Positions 39,328 to 47,814 of a DNA stretch of 64,000 bases are shown piece by piece. Both the position numbers and the translations under genes were made by a program. This stretch comes from Marinomonas pontica (GTDB lineage: Bacteria; Pseudomonadota; Gammaproteobacteria; Pseudomonadales; Marinomonadaceae): the NCBI RefSeq assembly GCF_026191375.1, contig NZ_JAODTL010000046.1, positions 1-64,000 of the forward strand, in the 5' to 3' direction. Below the pieces are notes generated by a model. It worked only from the letters and a program-made list of their open reading frames with translations. It searched no databases and was not told the origin of the DNA. Positions within the stretch are counted from its first letter, which is position 1, and each line of letters begins with the position of its first letter.

Positions 39328-39785
39328 TATGCAAAATCGTAAGCCATTAACGCCAACTTAGCACGCTGTAACTGCTCAGCGTATTCCGCTTCATAACCAT
39401 CCATTTCAAGCCGAAATTTCACCTTCGCTAACTTTGGCAAGTCGCCCCACTGCTCATGGGTTGGAATATGCTGAGTTTTCTCCGTAATTTCATAAAAAGC
39501 AGAAATATCATCATGATTGGATAAATCCTCACTGAGCTGATCCAATAAATGCTTTATCCTGATGCTTGCCTCAATCCAATTAAGCTCTTCCGTGCCAACC
39601 ACCTTCAACAACACATGAATACTATCGATTCGCTTCTGACGCTCTTCTTGAAAGCGATCTTCCCCCGCGCGGATTTTCTCTTCACGCACTTGATTCAGTT
39701 TAAGTTGATGACGAATAAACCAAAGCGAGACAACAATCACCCCAACAGACACTAACAATACAATCGTGAACGCAGTTAAAGACAT
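39327..39785 (-). CDS. DUF2489-like membrane-anchored protein
   Basis: 152 aa: one N-terminal membrane segment (residues 5-24), then a charged, helix-rich part. The pattern RIDSIHVLLKVVGTEELNWIEASIRIKHLLD followed by THEQWGDLPK resembles DUF2489 proteins of pseudomonads as I remember them; I cannot confirm this without a search (to keep to short motifs: key residues are the EASIRI helix and THEQW). No known function. Starts 27 bp after the IMPase gene and overlaps the next gene by one base, so it belongs to an operon running to mscS. Confidence 0.75.
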   Translation of the reverse strand: MSLTAFTIVLLVSVGVIVVSLWFIRHQLKLNQVREEKIRAGEDRFQEERQKRIDSIHVLLKVVGTEELNWIEASIRIKHLLDQLSEDLSNHDDISAFYEITEKTQHIPTHEQWGDLPKLAKVKFRLEMDGYEAEYAEQLQRAKLALMAYDFA

Positions 39786-39812
39786 AATAAACCCAATAAA
39801 TAAAAGTAAAAA

Positions 39813-40625
39813 TTACGCTGGCGCATTCATTAGCGCCATCACATCGTCAAACAAATCCGGTGTCGACACCAACAGCCCATCGCCGTTCACCACCTCTGGC
39901 CAGAGGGTTCCACGCGGCAAGTAATGCCCAACTCTTGCACCCGCTTCTTCCGCGATCAAAGTACCTGCAGCCATGTCCCACGGCTTAACGCTCTCAAAAT
40001 AAGCGTCCAAACGCCCCGCCGCAACCCAACACAAATCCAACGCAGCAGACCCATTACGGCGAATATCTTGGCAATGATGCAAAATACGTGAGACCCGCTC
40101 AATAATTGGCACTAACGCCGTTTTTTGATAGGGAAAGCCCGTTGCCACCACCGCATTTCTTAATGTGTTCTCCCCAGACACGGACAAAGGCTGGTCATTG
40201 CAATATGCCCCTGCACCACTCAGCGCCCAGAAACATTCATTTAAAAATGGCGCGTGCACCACGCCCAATACGCGACGCTGAGCAACGTACACCCCGATAG
40301 ACACAGCAACATGATGGTGCCCATGGGCAAAATTCACCGTCCCATCGATCGGGTCAATCACCCACACAGGAACATCATCAGCAATAGAACTGAGCGACAT
40401 AGTAGGGGACGATTCTTCCGACAAAATACGATGCGAAGGATAGTGTGCTTCGATGCGAGAACAAATAAACTGATCAACCGCAATATCCGTGGAGGTGACC
40501 AACTCATGATCCATCTTGTAATCCCGCACAAACGCTGACGCATCTCGCGCTTCCACCATCATTTCACCGGCTGATACGGCAAGCTGCTTTGCAAACGCCA
40601 GCCATTCTTCCTCAATATTCGCCAC
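39813..40625 (-). CDS. Inositol monophosphatase family protein
   Basis: 270-aa Mg2+-dependent phosphatase. The family metal site is complete: EE in ILSEESS, DPIDGTVNFAHG, and the C-terminal WDMAAGTLIAEEAG. Relatives include SuhB, CysQ and the histidinol-phosphatase HisN, so the natural substrate is not certain; CysQ is less likely because its typical motifs are absent. Lies between an esterase gene (40 bp upstream) and the DUF2489-like gene on the minus strand. Confidence 0.9.
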   Translation of the reverse strand: MANIEEEWLAFAKQLAVSAGEMMVEARDASAFVRDYKMDHELVTSTDIAVDQFICSRIEAHYPSHRILSEESSPTMSLSSIADDVPVWVIDPIDGTVNFAHGHHHVAVSIGVYVAQRRVLGVVHAPFLNECFWALSGAGAYCNDQPLSVSGENTLRNAVVATGFPYQKTALVPIIERVSRILHHCQDIRRNGSAALDLCWVAAGRLDAYFESVKPWDMAAGTLIAEEAGARVGHYLPRGTLWPEVVNGDGLLVSTPDLFDDVMALMNAPA

Positions 40626-40665
40626 TCGACATCCTTAACATTAGACAAGACTTTTTTAGTAACGA

Positions 40666-41334
40666 CTAAGCCAATCGGTCGTTTATCCAATTAGAAATAT
40701 CGCCCACCTGTTCAGGGCATACCGAATGCGGCATGTCATAGGTCTGATAAGCAACAGAGAACCCTTTGGCTTCCAGTGCGTCTTTTGCTTTTACCGCTAA
40801 AATAGGCGCCACAACTGGGTCCTGAGTACCATGATGAATAAGAATAGGCGTTCGTCCATTTGGACAATCAGTAGCATTAGGCATATCCTCAGCGCTGACC
40901 AAATAGGTAGACAACGCCATCACACCAGCAAGCACATGCGGTGTCCGAAGTGCCGTCTGATAAGCGACCACACCACCCTGAGAAAAGCCAGCAAGTAAAA
41001 TGCGCTCGGCGGAAATCCCCTGATCCATTTGATCCTGAATTAATTGTTCAATCTGCCCGCACGATTCATCGATATTCGCCATGTCCACTTTACGATCCAG
41101 CGTCATTTCGTAAATATCATACCAAGCTCGCATTTCCATACCGCCATTCACGGTTACTGGACGTCTTGGCGCATGAGGGAAGACAAAACGCACTCTCAAT
41201 GCAGGAGACAGTGAAAGAGCGGGAACGAGGGATTCGAAATCATGACCATCAGACCCAAGACCATGCAACCAGATAATCGCAGCATCTGGCTGCTCATGAG
41301 TTTCCACTAAAACCGACGGCAATAAATCAGTCAT
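40666..41334 (-). CDS. Alpha/beta hydrolase, carboxylesterase/phospholipase family
   Basis: 222-aa cytoplasmic esterase of the EstB/YpfH-like group. Start ATG at 41334 with GGAG 8 bases upstream; a longer frame to 41373 has no family match. Motifs: oxyanion HGLGSDGHDF, nucleophile serine in LAGFSQGGVVAY, aspartate in HGTQDPVV, histidine in DMPHSVCPEQ. Close in layout to bacterial homologues of acyl-protein thioesterases. Probably cotranscribed with the IMPase gene. Substrate unknown. Confidence 0.92.
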   Translation of the reverse strand: MTDLLPSVLVETHEQPDAAIIWLHGLGSDGHDFESLVPALSLSPALRVRFVFPHAPRRPVTVNGGMEMRAWYDIYEMTLDRKVDMANIDESCGQIEQLIQDQMDQGISAERILLAGFSQGGVVAYQTALRTPHVLAGVMALSTYLVSAEDMPNATDCPNGRTPILIHHGTQDPVVAPILAVKAKDALEAKGFSVAYQTYDMPHSVCPEQVGDISNWINDRLA

Positions 41335-41455
41335 TTTCACACTCCAAAAAAATAGGCTATTGCAATGCGCCATAGCCTATCATATTGACGTAACGCCCTC
41401 GACATCCTCTTTCAATCAAAAGCCCCCTCATTCTTCATTTAAAATAGGTAAATCA

Positions 41456-42436
41456 TCAATGCTCAACAGGGTATCTCACCCCAACAACGCCTTGTTCATT
41501 ATTCAGCGTAAAAAGCACATCCGCACGATTGGGCATCACACTCAACATGTGTCGAGTTAATCGTTCGTAATACTGCATAAACTCCAGTAACGCATCAGAC
41601 GACATTACTTTTAAATCAATAGTATCCAAAAGAATCCCATGAATATCGTGAAGGTGACGTTCAAGCATGCGCTCTTGTTTATTACGCCAATGATAGACCA
41701 CGTCATAATCCGGCGCTTGCATCCAAGTCATCAAATCAATTTTGGAAAACAAGGCTTTATACTCTTCGTTCAAAAATTGATTTACTCTATGACGCCACAC
41801 ACCCTGTGCGTCCATATTTTTTTCCAGCGCATTCATGGGCAGATCCAACCCTTCTGTCATAGGCGGCGCGCCCACACACCAACCTTCAAACAACACCACG
41901 TCTACCGGTCCGTGTACCTCCTTCCAAAGATGAACGGATTTTCTATCATCAATCGATTTATCAAAAAGAGGAAACTTCATTACCTCCCCTTCTTTTAAAT
42001 TTTTCATCCGATCAAACAGATTCAACGCCAGCTTCACATCGTGCGTACCAGGTACGCCACGAACGGAAAACATGGGCGTTGTTTGCCCCGCAAATTTCAT
42101 CCTATCGTGTCTTGTGCTGTACAAATCGTCGAGACTAATCACGACACAATTCAAATCAAAACCTTTATTGAGAATTCGACTGATCACACTGCAGAAGGTT
42201 GTTTTCCCGCACCCTTGAGCACCACCAACCCCCACAATCAAAGGCCCCTGCCCTACGTGAGCCTTTTGACTCAACCAATAAGAAAAAGGCAAATACAGTC
42301 GATCCATTTGATCAACCAATGACGCATCTGCGTACAAACAACTCAACGTCTGCTCCACCTCAAACCGCAATCGATGGGACAAGGTGTCTGGCATACTTAA
42401 TTTTGCATAGTCCACTTTACTCTGTTGCTTAAACAT
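41456..42436 (-). CDS. P-loop kinase related to D-glycerate 3-kinase
   Basis: 326-aa kinase of the GlyK/YggC group, related to phosphoribulokinase and uridine kinase. The P-loop is GVGGAQGCGKTTF; the following DDLYSTRHDRMKF, GVPGTHDVKL and FEGWCVGA are the family's signature blocks. Plant members phosphorylate D-glycerate at C3; activity of the bacterial branch is less well fixed. Start ATG 42436 has a good GGAGGTG 7-8 bases before it, against an in-frame ATG at 42505 that overlaps the dinB stop. Follows dinB by about 70 bp and may be part of its transcript. Confidence 0.87.
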   Translation of the reverse strand: MFKQQSKVDYAKLSMPDTLSHRLRFEVEQTLSCLYADASLVDQMDRLYLPFSYWLSQKAHVGQGPLIVGVGGAQGCGKTTFCSVISRILNKGFDLNCVVISLDDLYSTRHDRMKFAGQTTPMFSVRGVPGTHDVKLALNLFDRMKNLKEGEVMKFPLFDKSIDDRKSVHLWKEVHGPVDVVLFEGWCVGAPPMTEGLDLPMNALEKNMDAQGVWRHRVNQFLNEEYKALFSKIDLMTWMQAPDYDVVYHWRNKQERMLERHLHDIHGILLDTIDLKVMSSDALLEFMQYYERLTRHMLSVMPNRADVLFTLNNEQGVVGVRYPVEH

Positions 42437-42504
42437 AACGAGCACCTCCATAAGAGCCACTGATAAAGTATAGTTAAGCATTAGAAAATTGATTATTTTT
42501 TGCA

Positions 42505-43566
42505 CTAAGAAGACAATGGAAGGGTTAATTGCAAAGGCTGAGGCGGAGTAATTCGATAGCCAACCCCAATAAGCCGAACGGGGCGCAAAGAACGAGCATG
42601 GGCTTGTTGTAGCAGTTCATAAAAAATATCATCCGCTAGCTTTCCTTTTATAGGGCGCTCAATGGTCGTTTGCTTAAAATCATCAAACTTCAATTTCAAA
42701 TAAAATTTGCTCAGTTGCGCCTCATAGCCCCGCCCAGCCATCCGCTTTTTCAAGTCAGTCAACAACATAGGCAACACCCTTTGACACGCTTTAATATCCA
42801 TCAAATCTTTTGCAAAAGTATGTTCAACTGAAATGCTTTTTCTTTCTCTAGAAACCACCACAGGACGATCGTCTCTTCCCAGTGCAAATTGAGACAATCG
42901 GAACGCCATACTGCCAAAGTGTTTTTGCAACAAAGAAAAATCGAGGTCTTGCAGATCCGCACAATAAAACACGCCCAACTCAGCCAGTTTTTTTTGGGCA
43001 ACACGACCAATACCAGAAATGGATTTAACAGGAATACCACTTACAAACTCGAGTTGCTGCTCGGGCGTCACCACCGTCAAGCCATCCGGCTTGTTCCAGT
43101 CACTGGCGACTTTTGCAATAAATTTATTCGTGGCAACGCCGGCAGACACCGTTATCCCTACCTCACGAAAGATTTGCGCTTTTATTTCCTCTGCAATGCG
43201 TGTTGCACTGCCTTGAAAGTCCTTGGCATGGGTGACATCCAGGTAAGCCTCATCTAACGACAAGGGTTCAATAATATGGGTAAAAGCGTGAAAAATAGCG
43301 TGCATTTGCTCGGATGCCAGCCGGTATTTCGCCATGTTTCCGGGCAGAACCAGTAACTGAGGGCAAAGGCGCATGGCTACTGATGTTGGCATCGCCGAAC
43401 GAACACCAAATTCACGCGCCGCGTAATTTGCCGTGGATAACACGCTGCGCGTATTTGCGGGCCCACCAATGGCGATCGGACGATCACGCAAACTGGGATC
43501 ATCGCGCATTTCAACCGCCGCATAAAAACAGTCCGCATCAATGTGAATTATTTTTCGAGATCCCAC
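42505..43566 (-). CDS. dinB: DNA polymerase IV
   Basis: Y-family error-prone polymerase for lesion bypass, induced by the SOS response. About 353 aa. Catalytic acidic residues sit in HIDADCFYAAVEM and SLDEAYLDVT; NKFIAKVASDWNKPDG and SGIGRVAQKKL (helix-hairpin-helix) follow, and the C-terminal LPLSS ends with the beta-clamp-binding region (QLTLPL). No ATG fits the family start; GTG at 43566 gives MGSRKIIHID. The open frame continues to 43764 with a hydrophobic, family-unlike extension, which I reject because a LexA box lies at 43579-43598 inside it. Confidence 0.94.
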   Translation of the reverse strand: MGSRKIIHIDADCFYAAVEMRDDPSLRDRPIAIGGPANTRSVLSTANYAAREFGVRSAMPTSVAMRLCPQLLVLPGNMAKYRLASEQMHAIFHAFTHIIEPLSLDEAYLDVTHAKDFQGSATRIAEEIKAQIFREVGITVSAGVATNKFIAKVASDWNKPDGLTVVTPEQQLEFVSGIPVKSISGIGRVAQKKLAELGVFYCADLQDLDFSLLQKHFGSMAFRLSQFALGRDDRPVVVSRERKSISVEHTFAKDLMDIKACQRVLPMLLTDLKKRMAGRGYEAQLSKFYLKLKFDDFKQTTIERPIKGKLADDIFYELLQQAHARSLRPVRLIGVGYRITPPQPLQLTLPLSS

Positions 43567-43578
43567 CACACACCAAAA

Positions 43579-43598
43579 TACTGTATAAAAAAACAGTA
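43579..43598 (-). promoter_or_regulatory. LexA (SOS) box of dinB
   Basis: Exact CTGT-N8-ACAG with TA flanks on both sides, an excellent match to the gammaproteobacterial LexA consensus. It ends only 12 bp before the dinB start codon, so repressor binding would cover the promoter or initiation region, and the transcript must be almost leaderless. Confidence 0.88.
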
Positions 43599-43813
43599 TA
43601 ACACCAAGCATTTCTGTTACACATCCACCCTGCGCCAAAAAAAACAGGAACCATAAAAAAATAGACGCCGCACAAAATAATCCCGAAAACGCCATAAAAA
43701 AGACACAACGAAAATATTTACTATCAAAAACAAAGAAAAAGCGCATTTTTCGGCCTCCAAACATGGACGCTAGAGCGCAAAATGGTTTACATTTTGTCCA
43801 TTAGATTTGCCAT

Positions 43814-43838
43814 GTTGAAAACCAAAGACGTTTTCAAC
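43814..43838. repeat. 9-bp inverted repeat between dinB and flgP
   Basis: GTTGAAAAC and GTTTTCAAC, perfect arms with a 7-base spacer, in the ~390-bp region between divergent dinB and flgP. No T run follows on either strand, so it looks more like an operator or a structured leader than a terminator. The rest of this intergenic region holds the LexA box and a weak sigma-28-like pair (43853-43878); no gene is visible. Confidence 0.5.
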
Positions 43839-43956
43839 GCACTAAACATTCTTAAGACTTGTTGGAATTGACCGATTAAACTAGGTAGCGGCACCAATAT
43901 GTGCTTTTTATAACGCAAAAGATTAAGAATAAAGACTTCATACAAAGGGCACCACC

Positions 43957-44589
43957 ATGACAGCATCACTTCGAATTATTCTAATCGCCGTAGGCGCAGT
44001 AATACTTGCGGGGTGCCAAAACCTGAGCCAGCAGGGAACGGCTGGTACAACATGTACGACCGTTGCCCCATGTAACGGAAACACCGTTGGCAACAGCGCT
44101 TCGTCAACCGGCTATGTTCAAAATGGCGCTGTCAACGCCAACAACACCATCGCAGTCATCAAACAAGAACCGATTATTATTACCGCCACTGGCTACGCGG
44201 CCATGATGACAAACAAACGCCTTACCAAATCTCAGGCGCGCATCATGACACTTCGTAGCTCAATGCTTGACGCGTATCGCAACCTGTCTGAACGAGTTTA
44301 TGGTTTGAAAATTGACGGTTCGAGTTCTTTGAGCAACATGGTAATGCAAAATGACGAACTGAGAACGTATGTTGATGCTTACTTGGTTGGCGCAAAAGTC
44401 GTTTCTCAAAGAGAACACGAAGACGGCACCTTTGAAACCGTAGTAGAGATGGCATTACAAGAAAATTTCCGCCAGTGCCTAAGTTCTTCAAACATTCAAT
44501 CTGATCCAAACTGTAAAGTTCAACCAGGTTATCGCGCGATCAATGTAGAAAACGCCACACCAACTACTAATTTCTATAGCATTGAATAA
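43957..44589 (+). CDS. flgP: Flagellar outer-membrane lipoprotein FlgP
   Basis: 210-aa lipoprotein: signal peptide with lipobox ILAGC at residues 16-20, then an LPP20-like domain. Matches Vibrio FlgP in ITATGYAAM and SSMLDAYRNLSERVYGLKIDG (about residues 75-120), while an unusual Thr/Asn/Ser-rich linker of about 50 residues follows the lipobox. In Vibrio FlgP supports the outer-membrane ring that lets the sheathed polar flagellum rotate. It is 3 bp upstream of flgT. A weak sigma-28-like promoter lies 80-100 bp upstream. FlgO, the usual third partner, is not here. Confidence 0.9.
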   Translation: MTASLRIILIAVGAVILAGCQNLSQQGTAGTTCTTVAPCNGNTVGNSASSTGYVQNGAVNANNTIAVIKQEPIIITATGYAAMMTNKRLTKSQARIMTLRSSMLDAYRNLSERVYGLKIDGSSSLSNMVMQNDELRTYVDAYLVGAKVVSQREHEDGTFETVVEMALQENFRQCLSSSNIQSDPNCKVQPGYRAINVENATPTTNFYSIE

Positions 44590-44592
44590 CCA

Positions 44593-45786
44593 ATGTTGTT
44601 GTTTAAACGCACATTAATCTTTATTTTGGTCGCTTTATTGCCCGCTGTCAGCGCGGCAAAAAGCGTCGATGCGGTAGGTGAAGCGGTTATCTACAATAAT
44701 GACCTTGTTGATGCTCGCTATCGCGCCACTCAACAAGCCATAAAACAAGCCGTTTTAGAATCTGGTTCTAGAGTTAACATTAAAGATGAGCTATCCAATG
44801 GCGAACTTGACTCCAATCTAGAAATTCGCAGTTCAGGCTATGTCCAAAAAGCCAGAATATTATCAGAAGAGCAAAATGGCGATTTCCTCCGAATTGTTGC
44901 TCGCGTTGACGTCACACCCGACTCACAATGCAGCACCGGCCCTACAAGCTACTACAAAAAAACCGTCGGTGTGACAGGGTTCGAATTGCAAGTTCCGCAG
45001 CAAGCAAGACTTGGTGAACTGAGCAACATTTCACGAGAATTGCCCAAAGACCTAGCCGATGAAATCAACAAACAGGGCTATTTAAGAGCACTTACCGCCA
45101 CCAATATAGCCATTTATCCCGACCTAATAAACGCCCCATCATCCACAAATTATGATGGCTCGCTAACCAATGTAACGCGTATTAGCGAACAACTAGGGGT
45201 GCAATATATTGTCAGTGGCGTTATCCGAGACATTGGTGAAGTGTATCTGCGATTCCCCAATGACAAAAATGCTAAAGACATGCTGGATGAAGAAATAGAT
45301 AAAGAAAGAAACTTTGTGGTCGATATCTATATCTATGATGGCTTCAGCGGCGCACTGCTCTTTGAGCACCGTTACAACGAGATTGGAAACTGGGACATAT
45401 CAGACCATGCCAAAATTGGCTTTGGCAGCGCCAAATTCTGGTCCGTCCATTACGGCAAGGTTGTTCAGCAAGCGCTAAAAGAGAGCGCTCTCGACACCAG
45501 CGAGCAATTGCGCTGCCAACCTTTTATTGCCAACATTTTTCGCACGGAGGGCAATCGGATACATATTTCCGCTGGATCTTTGTCTGGAATCAAACCAGGT
45601 GATAAATTCAACGTGTATCGTCGTTATGAGGTATTCAATCAGCTGCAATCCGCTCAAACTCAGCTGAATAATGCAAACATCAGTGTTACAATCAAGCAAG
45701 TTCAGCCTAACTTTTCTGTTGGCGAACTCGTTGTTGACTCTCACATACTAAATGTTCAACAACAAGATGTCGTGATTGCTTGGTAA
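44593..45786 (+). CDS. flgT: Flagellar assembly protein FlgT
   Basis: 397-aa periplasmic protein with a signal peptide (cleavage about residue 22, after SAA). The N-terminal domain shows GEAVIYNNDLVDARYRAT, and the middle domain SGYVQKARILSE and FAIYPDLI-like blocks; the C-terminal FlgT domain begins near SGIKPGDKFNVYRRYE. In Vibrio FlgT builds the H ring around the basal body, needed for stator assembly. It has the paired Cys typical of the middle/C domain (CSTG, LRCQPF). Next gene begins 56 bp later, so transcription may continue. Confidence 0.9.
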   Translation: MLLFKRTLIFILVALLPAVSAAKSVDAVGEAVIYNNDLVDARYRATQQAIKQAVLESGSRVNIKDELSNGELDSNLEIRSSGYVQKARILSEEQNGDFLRIVARVDVTPDSQCSTGPTSYYKKTVGVTGFELQVPQQARLGELSNISRELPKDLADEINKQGYLRALTATNIAIYPDLINAPSSTNYDGSLTNVTRISEQLGVQYIVSGVIRDIGEVYLRFPNDKNAKDMLDEEIDKERNFVVDIYIYDGFSGALLFEHRYNEIGNWDISDHAKIGFGSAKFWSVHYGKVVQQALKESALDTSEQLRCQPFIANIFRTEGNRIHISAGSLSGIKPGDKFNVYRRYEVFNQLQSAQTQLNNANISVTIKQVQPNFSVGELVVDSHILNVQQQDVVIAW

Positions 45787-45842
45787 CGCTATACAACACA
45801 GCCTATACACCAAAGGCGTTTTTTATTTTTAGGACAGACACA

Positions 45843-46070
45843 ATGAATAACGAACTATTACACCACCTAGAACAACGCATCAACGAAGCAGTAGAAGAAA
45901 TAGGCTCTCTTCGCAAGCGCATTTCAGAGCTAGAAATGCAAAACTACGAGCTGAGTGAAGAAAAGAGCGAAATGCAAAGCGCACTAAACCAAACCAAAGA
46001 ACAACAATCAAACTGGGAATCGTCACTTTCTCAAATGTTGAATCGTTTAAATCAGATGGACGCAAAATAA
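45843..46070 (+). CDS. ZapB-like coiled-coil protein
   Basis: 75-aa, fully helical, acidic coiled coil (heptad pattern through residues 5-70). The final third KEQQSNWESSLSQMLNRL lines up with the end of E. coli ZapB (KEQQNGWQERLQALLGRM), the FtsZ-ring accessory protein that binds ZapA, so I read it as a ZapB relative. The start ATG follows AGGA; the stop overlaps the next gene by one base (TAATG). Between flgT and an outer-membrane protein gene this is an unusual position for a division gene, and a generic coiled coil cannot be excluded. Confidence 0.6.
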   Translation: MNNELLHHLEQRINEAVEEIGSLRKRISELEMQNYELSEEKSEMQSALNQTKEQQSNWESSLSQMLNRLNQMDAK

Positions 46071-46539
46071 TGAAATCATTTTTACTTGCCGCTTTAGTTC
46101 TAGTGAGTGTAAACGCATCAGCTGACCAAATTGCGAGTTTAGTAAATTTTGAATCTACCGCAGCTCGACCTGACACCGCTGACGGACAAGACAACATCAC
46201 CTCCATCCTTAATACCAACATGGAATTCACTCTCCCCGAAAACATTTCGTTTTACGGGGGTTTTCCTTTGTATTAGGAGAAACATTCGAGAGCTCTGTCA
46301 CACTCGGCTCTCGTTTTTATAGCGCAACACCTGCGTTCCAAATATTCCCAGGGATTCCTATGTGGTCATTCATCGGCGGCGGAGTCTCTTTCCTAGATGA
46401 CACAGTGTATTATCCTGAAGCAGGGTTTCGTATTGCGACATCCGATGCATCACGCCTAGATGTGTATATCAAAATACTGAACAGCAGCAACGAAACGTAT
46501 GATAAACACATTATGGTTGGTGCAGGACTTACTTTCTAA
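46070..46539 (+). pseudogene. Small outer-membrane beta-barrel protein, one frameshift
   Basis: A cleaved signal (MKSFLLAALVLVSVNASA, then DQ) leads a short beta-barrel-like protein of about 157 residues. The C-terminus HIMVGAGLTF has the alternating pattern and terminal Phe of outer-membrane proteins. The frame breaks near 46262 at GGGGGTTTT: one more T would join SFYGG to FSFVLGET and give a continuous protein, so it may be intact in the cell. It resembles the YfaZ family in general style only. Overlaps the preceding gene's stop codon by one base, and the next ORF starts 5 bp later. Confidence 0.7.
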
Positions 46540-46544
46540 GTCTG

Positions 46545-46712
46545 ATGAAACTACTACCTTTTTTTATCGCTAGCGCCTTAATCACAACGACTTACGTTTG
46601 GTGGCAAAGTGGAAAACACATCCCCATCACACTACCAAACGAGGATCAGCGAAAAGAAATGATTGGCACAAGCAATACACCCAGTATTCCGCTGACCCCA
46701 ATAAAATATTGA
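46545..46712 (+). CDS. Small single-pass membrane protein, 55 aa
   Basis: Too short for most gene finders. Starts MKLLPFFIASALITTTYVWW, a clear N-terminal membrane segment or uncleaved signal, followed by a charged tail of about 35 residues ending PLTPIKY. No family recognised. It fits neatly between the outer-membrane protein (5 bp gap) and the ProQ-domain gene (13 bp gap), all in one direction, which is the main support for it being real. No strong RBS: GTCTGATG only. Confidence 0.5.
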   Translation: MKLLPFFIASALITTTYVWWQSGKHIPITLPNEDQRKEMIGTSNTPSIPLTPIKY

Positions 46713-46725
46713 GCCTTGTGTTTTT

Positions 46726-47679
46726 ATGGAACAACTAATTGCAGAACTCGAAGCAAAAATTAACTGGCTAACACAGCAATTAAAAGCAGCGAACGAGGAA
46801 ATACAAAAGCGACAAGAAACAAACACACCGTCCATTGAATACAGTGCTTCAATGGATCTATTGCAACATATGGCAGATCGCTCAACAGAAGAACAATTGC
46901 AGCTTTATATTGAAGACTCTCTTGATCTTTTAAGTAACGAATCAGCCCCTGAGCAAGCAAAAAAGACAGACAGAGTGGAATACCAACTCAATTTTGACTT
47001 ATTGCACGAGCATGCTGATAACAGCAATACCCCAACCACGACAACAGAACAGATTGATTACATGACCACACAACAAACAGAGCTTAACGGCTTGCAAGAA
47101 GACGACAAACTAGTCGATAACGACACTAGCGTACAACAAGCAAGTGACAGCACTACAGAAGCAGCGACGCTGACGCCCGAACAAAAAAAGCGTCAGAAAA
47201 ATCAAAAAAACAATCGCCGCCTAATCAAAATGCTGGAAGACCGTTATCCAAAAGCGTTTGACTGGAATCAACCTAAACCACTTAAAGTCGGCATAGACAA
47301 AGACATGGTGCTGGATGAAGACTTTAACGCCAGCAAGCAAAAACGCGCTCTAGCGGCTTACACGCGCTCAGACCGATACAAAAAATGCTTACTGTCCGGA
47401 CAGCCGCGCATAGACCTTGAAGGTGTTGCTGTAAACAATGAACCTGCACTGCCTGAGTCCATGATCCCGACGAAAGCGAAAACAGCAACAACCAGCAGAC
47501 CAGCAAAAGAGAGACCTTCTCAACCCGCTCGTCAAAAACCAAAGGCGCAAGCAAAACATAAAACCCAGCCTAAATCCAAACCCGCTCAGAACGCGCCAAA
47601 GCAAGACGACATTTACGACAACCTGTCTCCTGAAGAGCGAATGAAAGCGAAACTTGAAAAACTACTAAATAAATCCTAA
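46726..47679 (+). CDS. ProQ/FinO-domain RNA-binding protein
   Basis: 317-aa protein with three parts: an N-terminal coiled coil (residues 1-30), an acidic Gln/Thr/Asn-rich stretch (about 30-145), and a ProQ/FinO domain (about 150-235) with LIKMLEDRYPKAFDWNQPKPLKVG-type residues (key: RYPKAF, PLKVGID, AAYTRSDRY, RIDLEG), then a basic Lys/Pro/Gln tail (240-317). ProQ proteins chaperone small RNAs and mRNA 3' ends. The long acidic N-terminal extension is unlike E. coli ProQ (232 aa, domain first). Co-oriented with the preceding small genes, 13 bp apart. Confidence 0.85.
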   Translation: MEQLIAELEAKINWLTQQLKAANEEIQKRQETNTPSIEYSASMDLLQHMADRSTEEQLQLYIEDSLDLLSNESAPEQAKKTDRVEYQLNFDLLHEHADNSNTPTTTTEQIDYMTTQQTELNGLQEDDKLVDNDTSVQQASDSTTEAATLTPEQKKRQKNQKNNRRLIKMLEDRYPKAFDWNQPKPLKVGIDKDMVLDEDFNASKQKRALAAYTRSDRYKKCLLSGQPRIDLEGVAVNNEPALPESMIPTKAKTATTSRPAKERPSQPARQKPKAQAKHKTQPKSKPAQNAPKQDDIYDNLSPEERMKAKLEKLLNKS

Positions 47680-47686
47680 AAAACTA

Positions 47687-47715
47687 TTTACATAGTGAAA
47701 CGCGATGTATATTAT
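47687..47715 (+). promoter_or_regulatory. Promoter of tRNA-Tyr
   Basis: TTTACA and TATTAT separated by 17 bp, each one or two bases from the sigma-70 consensus, followed by a GC-rich discriminator (ACGTCGCGC) and the tRNA 16 bases after the -10 element. A GC-rich discriminator is typical of stringently controlled stable RNA genes. Confidence 0.7.
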
Positions 47716-47730
47716 ACGTCGCGCTGCTGT

Positions 47731-47814
<84 letters not shown>

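Noticed and set aside
43570-43764. N-terminal extension of DinB, a hydrophobic stretch of about 65 residues
   Set aside because: It is unlike any Y-family polymerase and overlaps a perfect LexA box.
43887-43906. Sigma-54 promoter (GGCAC...GTGC) upstream of flgP
   Set aside because: GG and GC elements are 11 bp apart; the sigma-54 spacing of 10 is strict.
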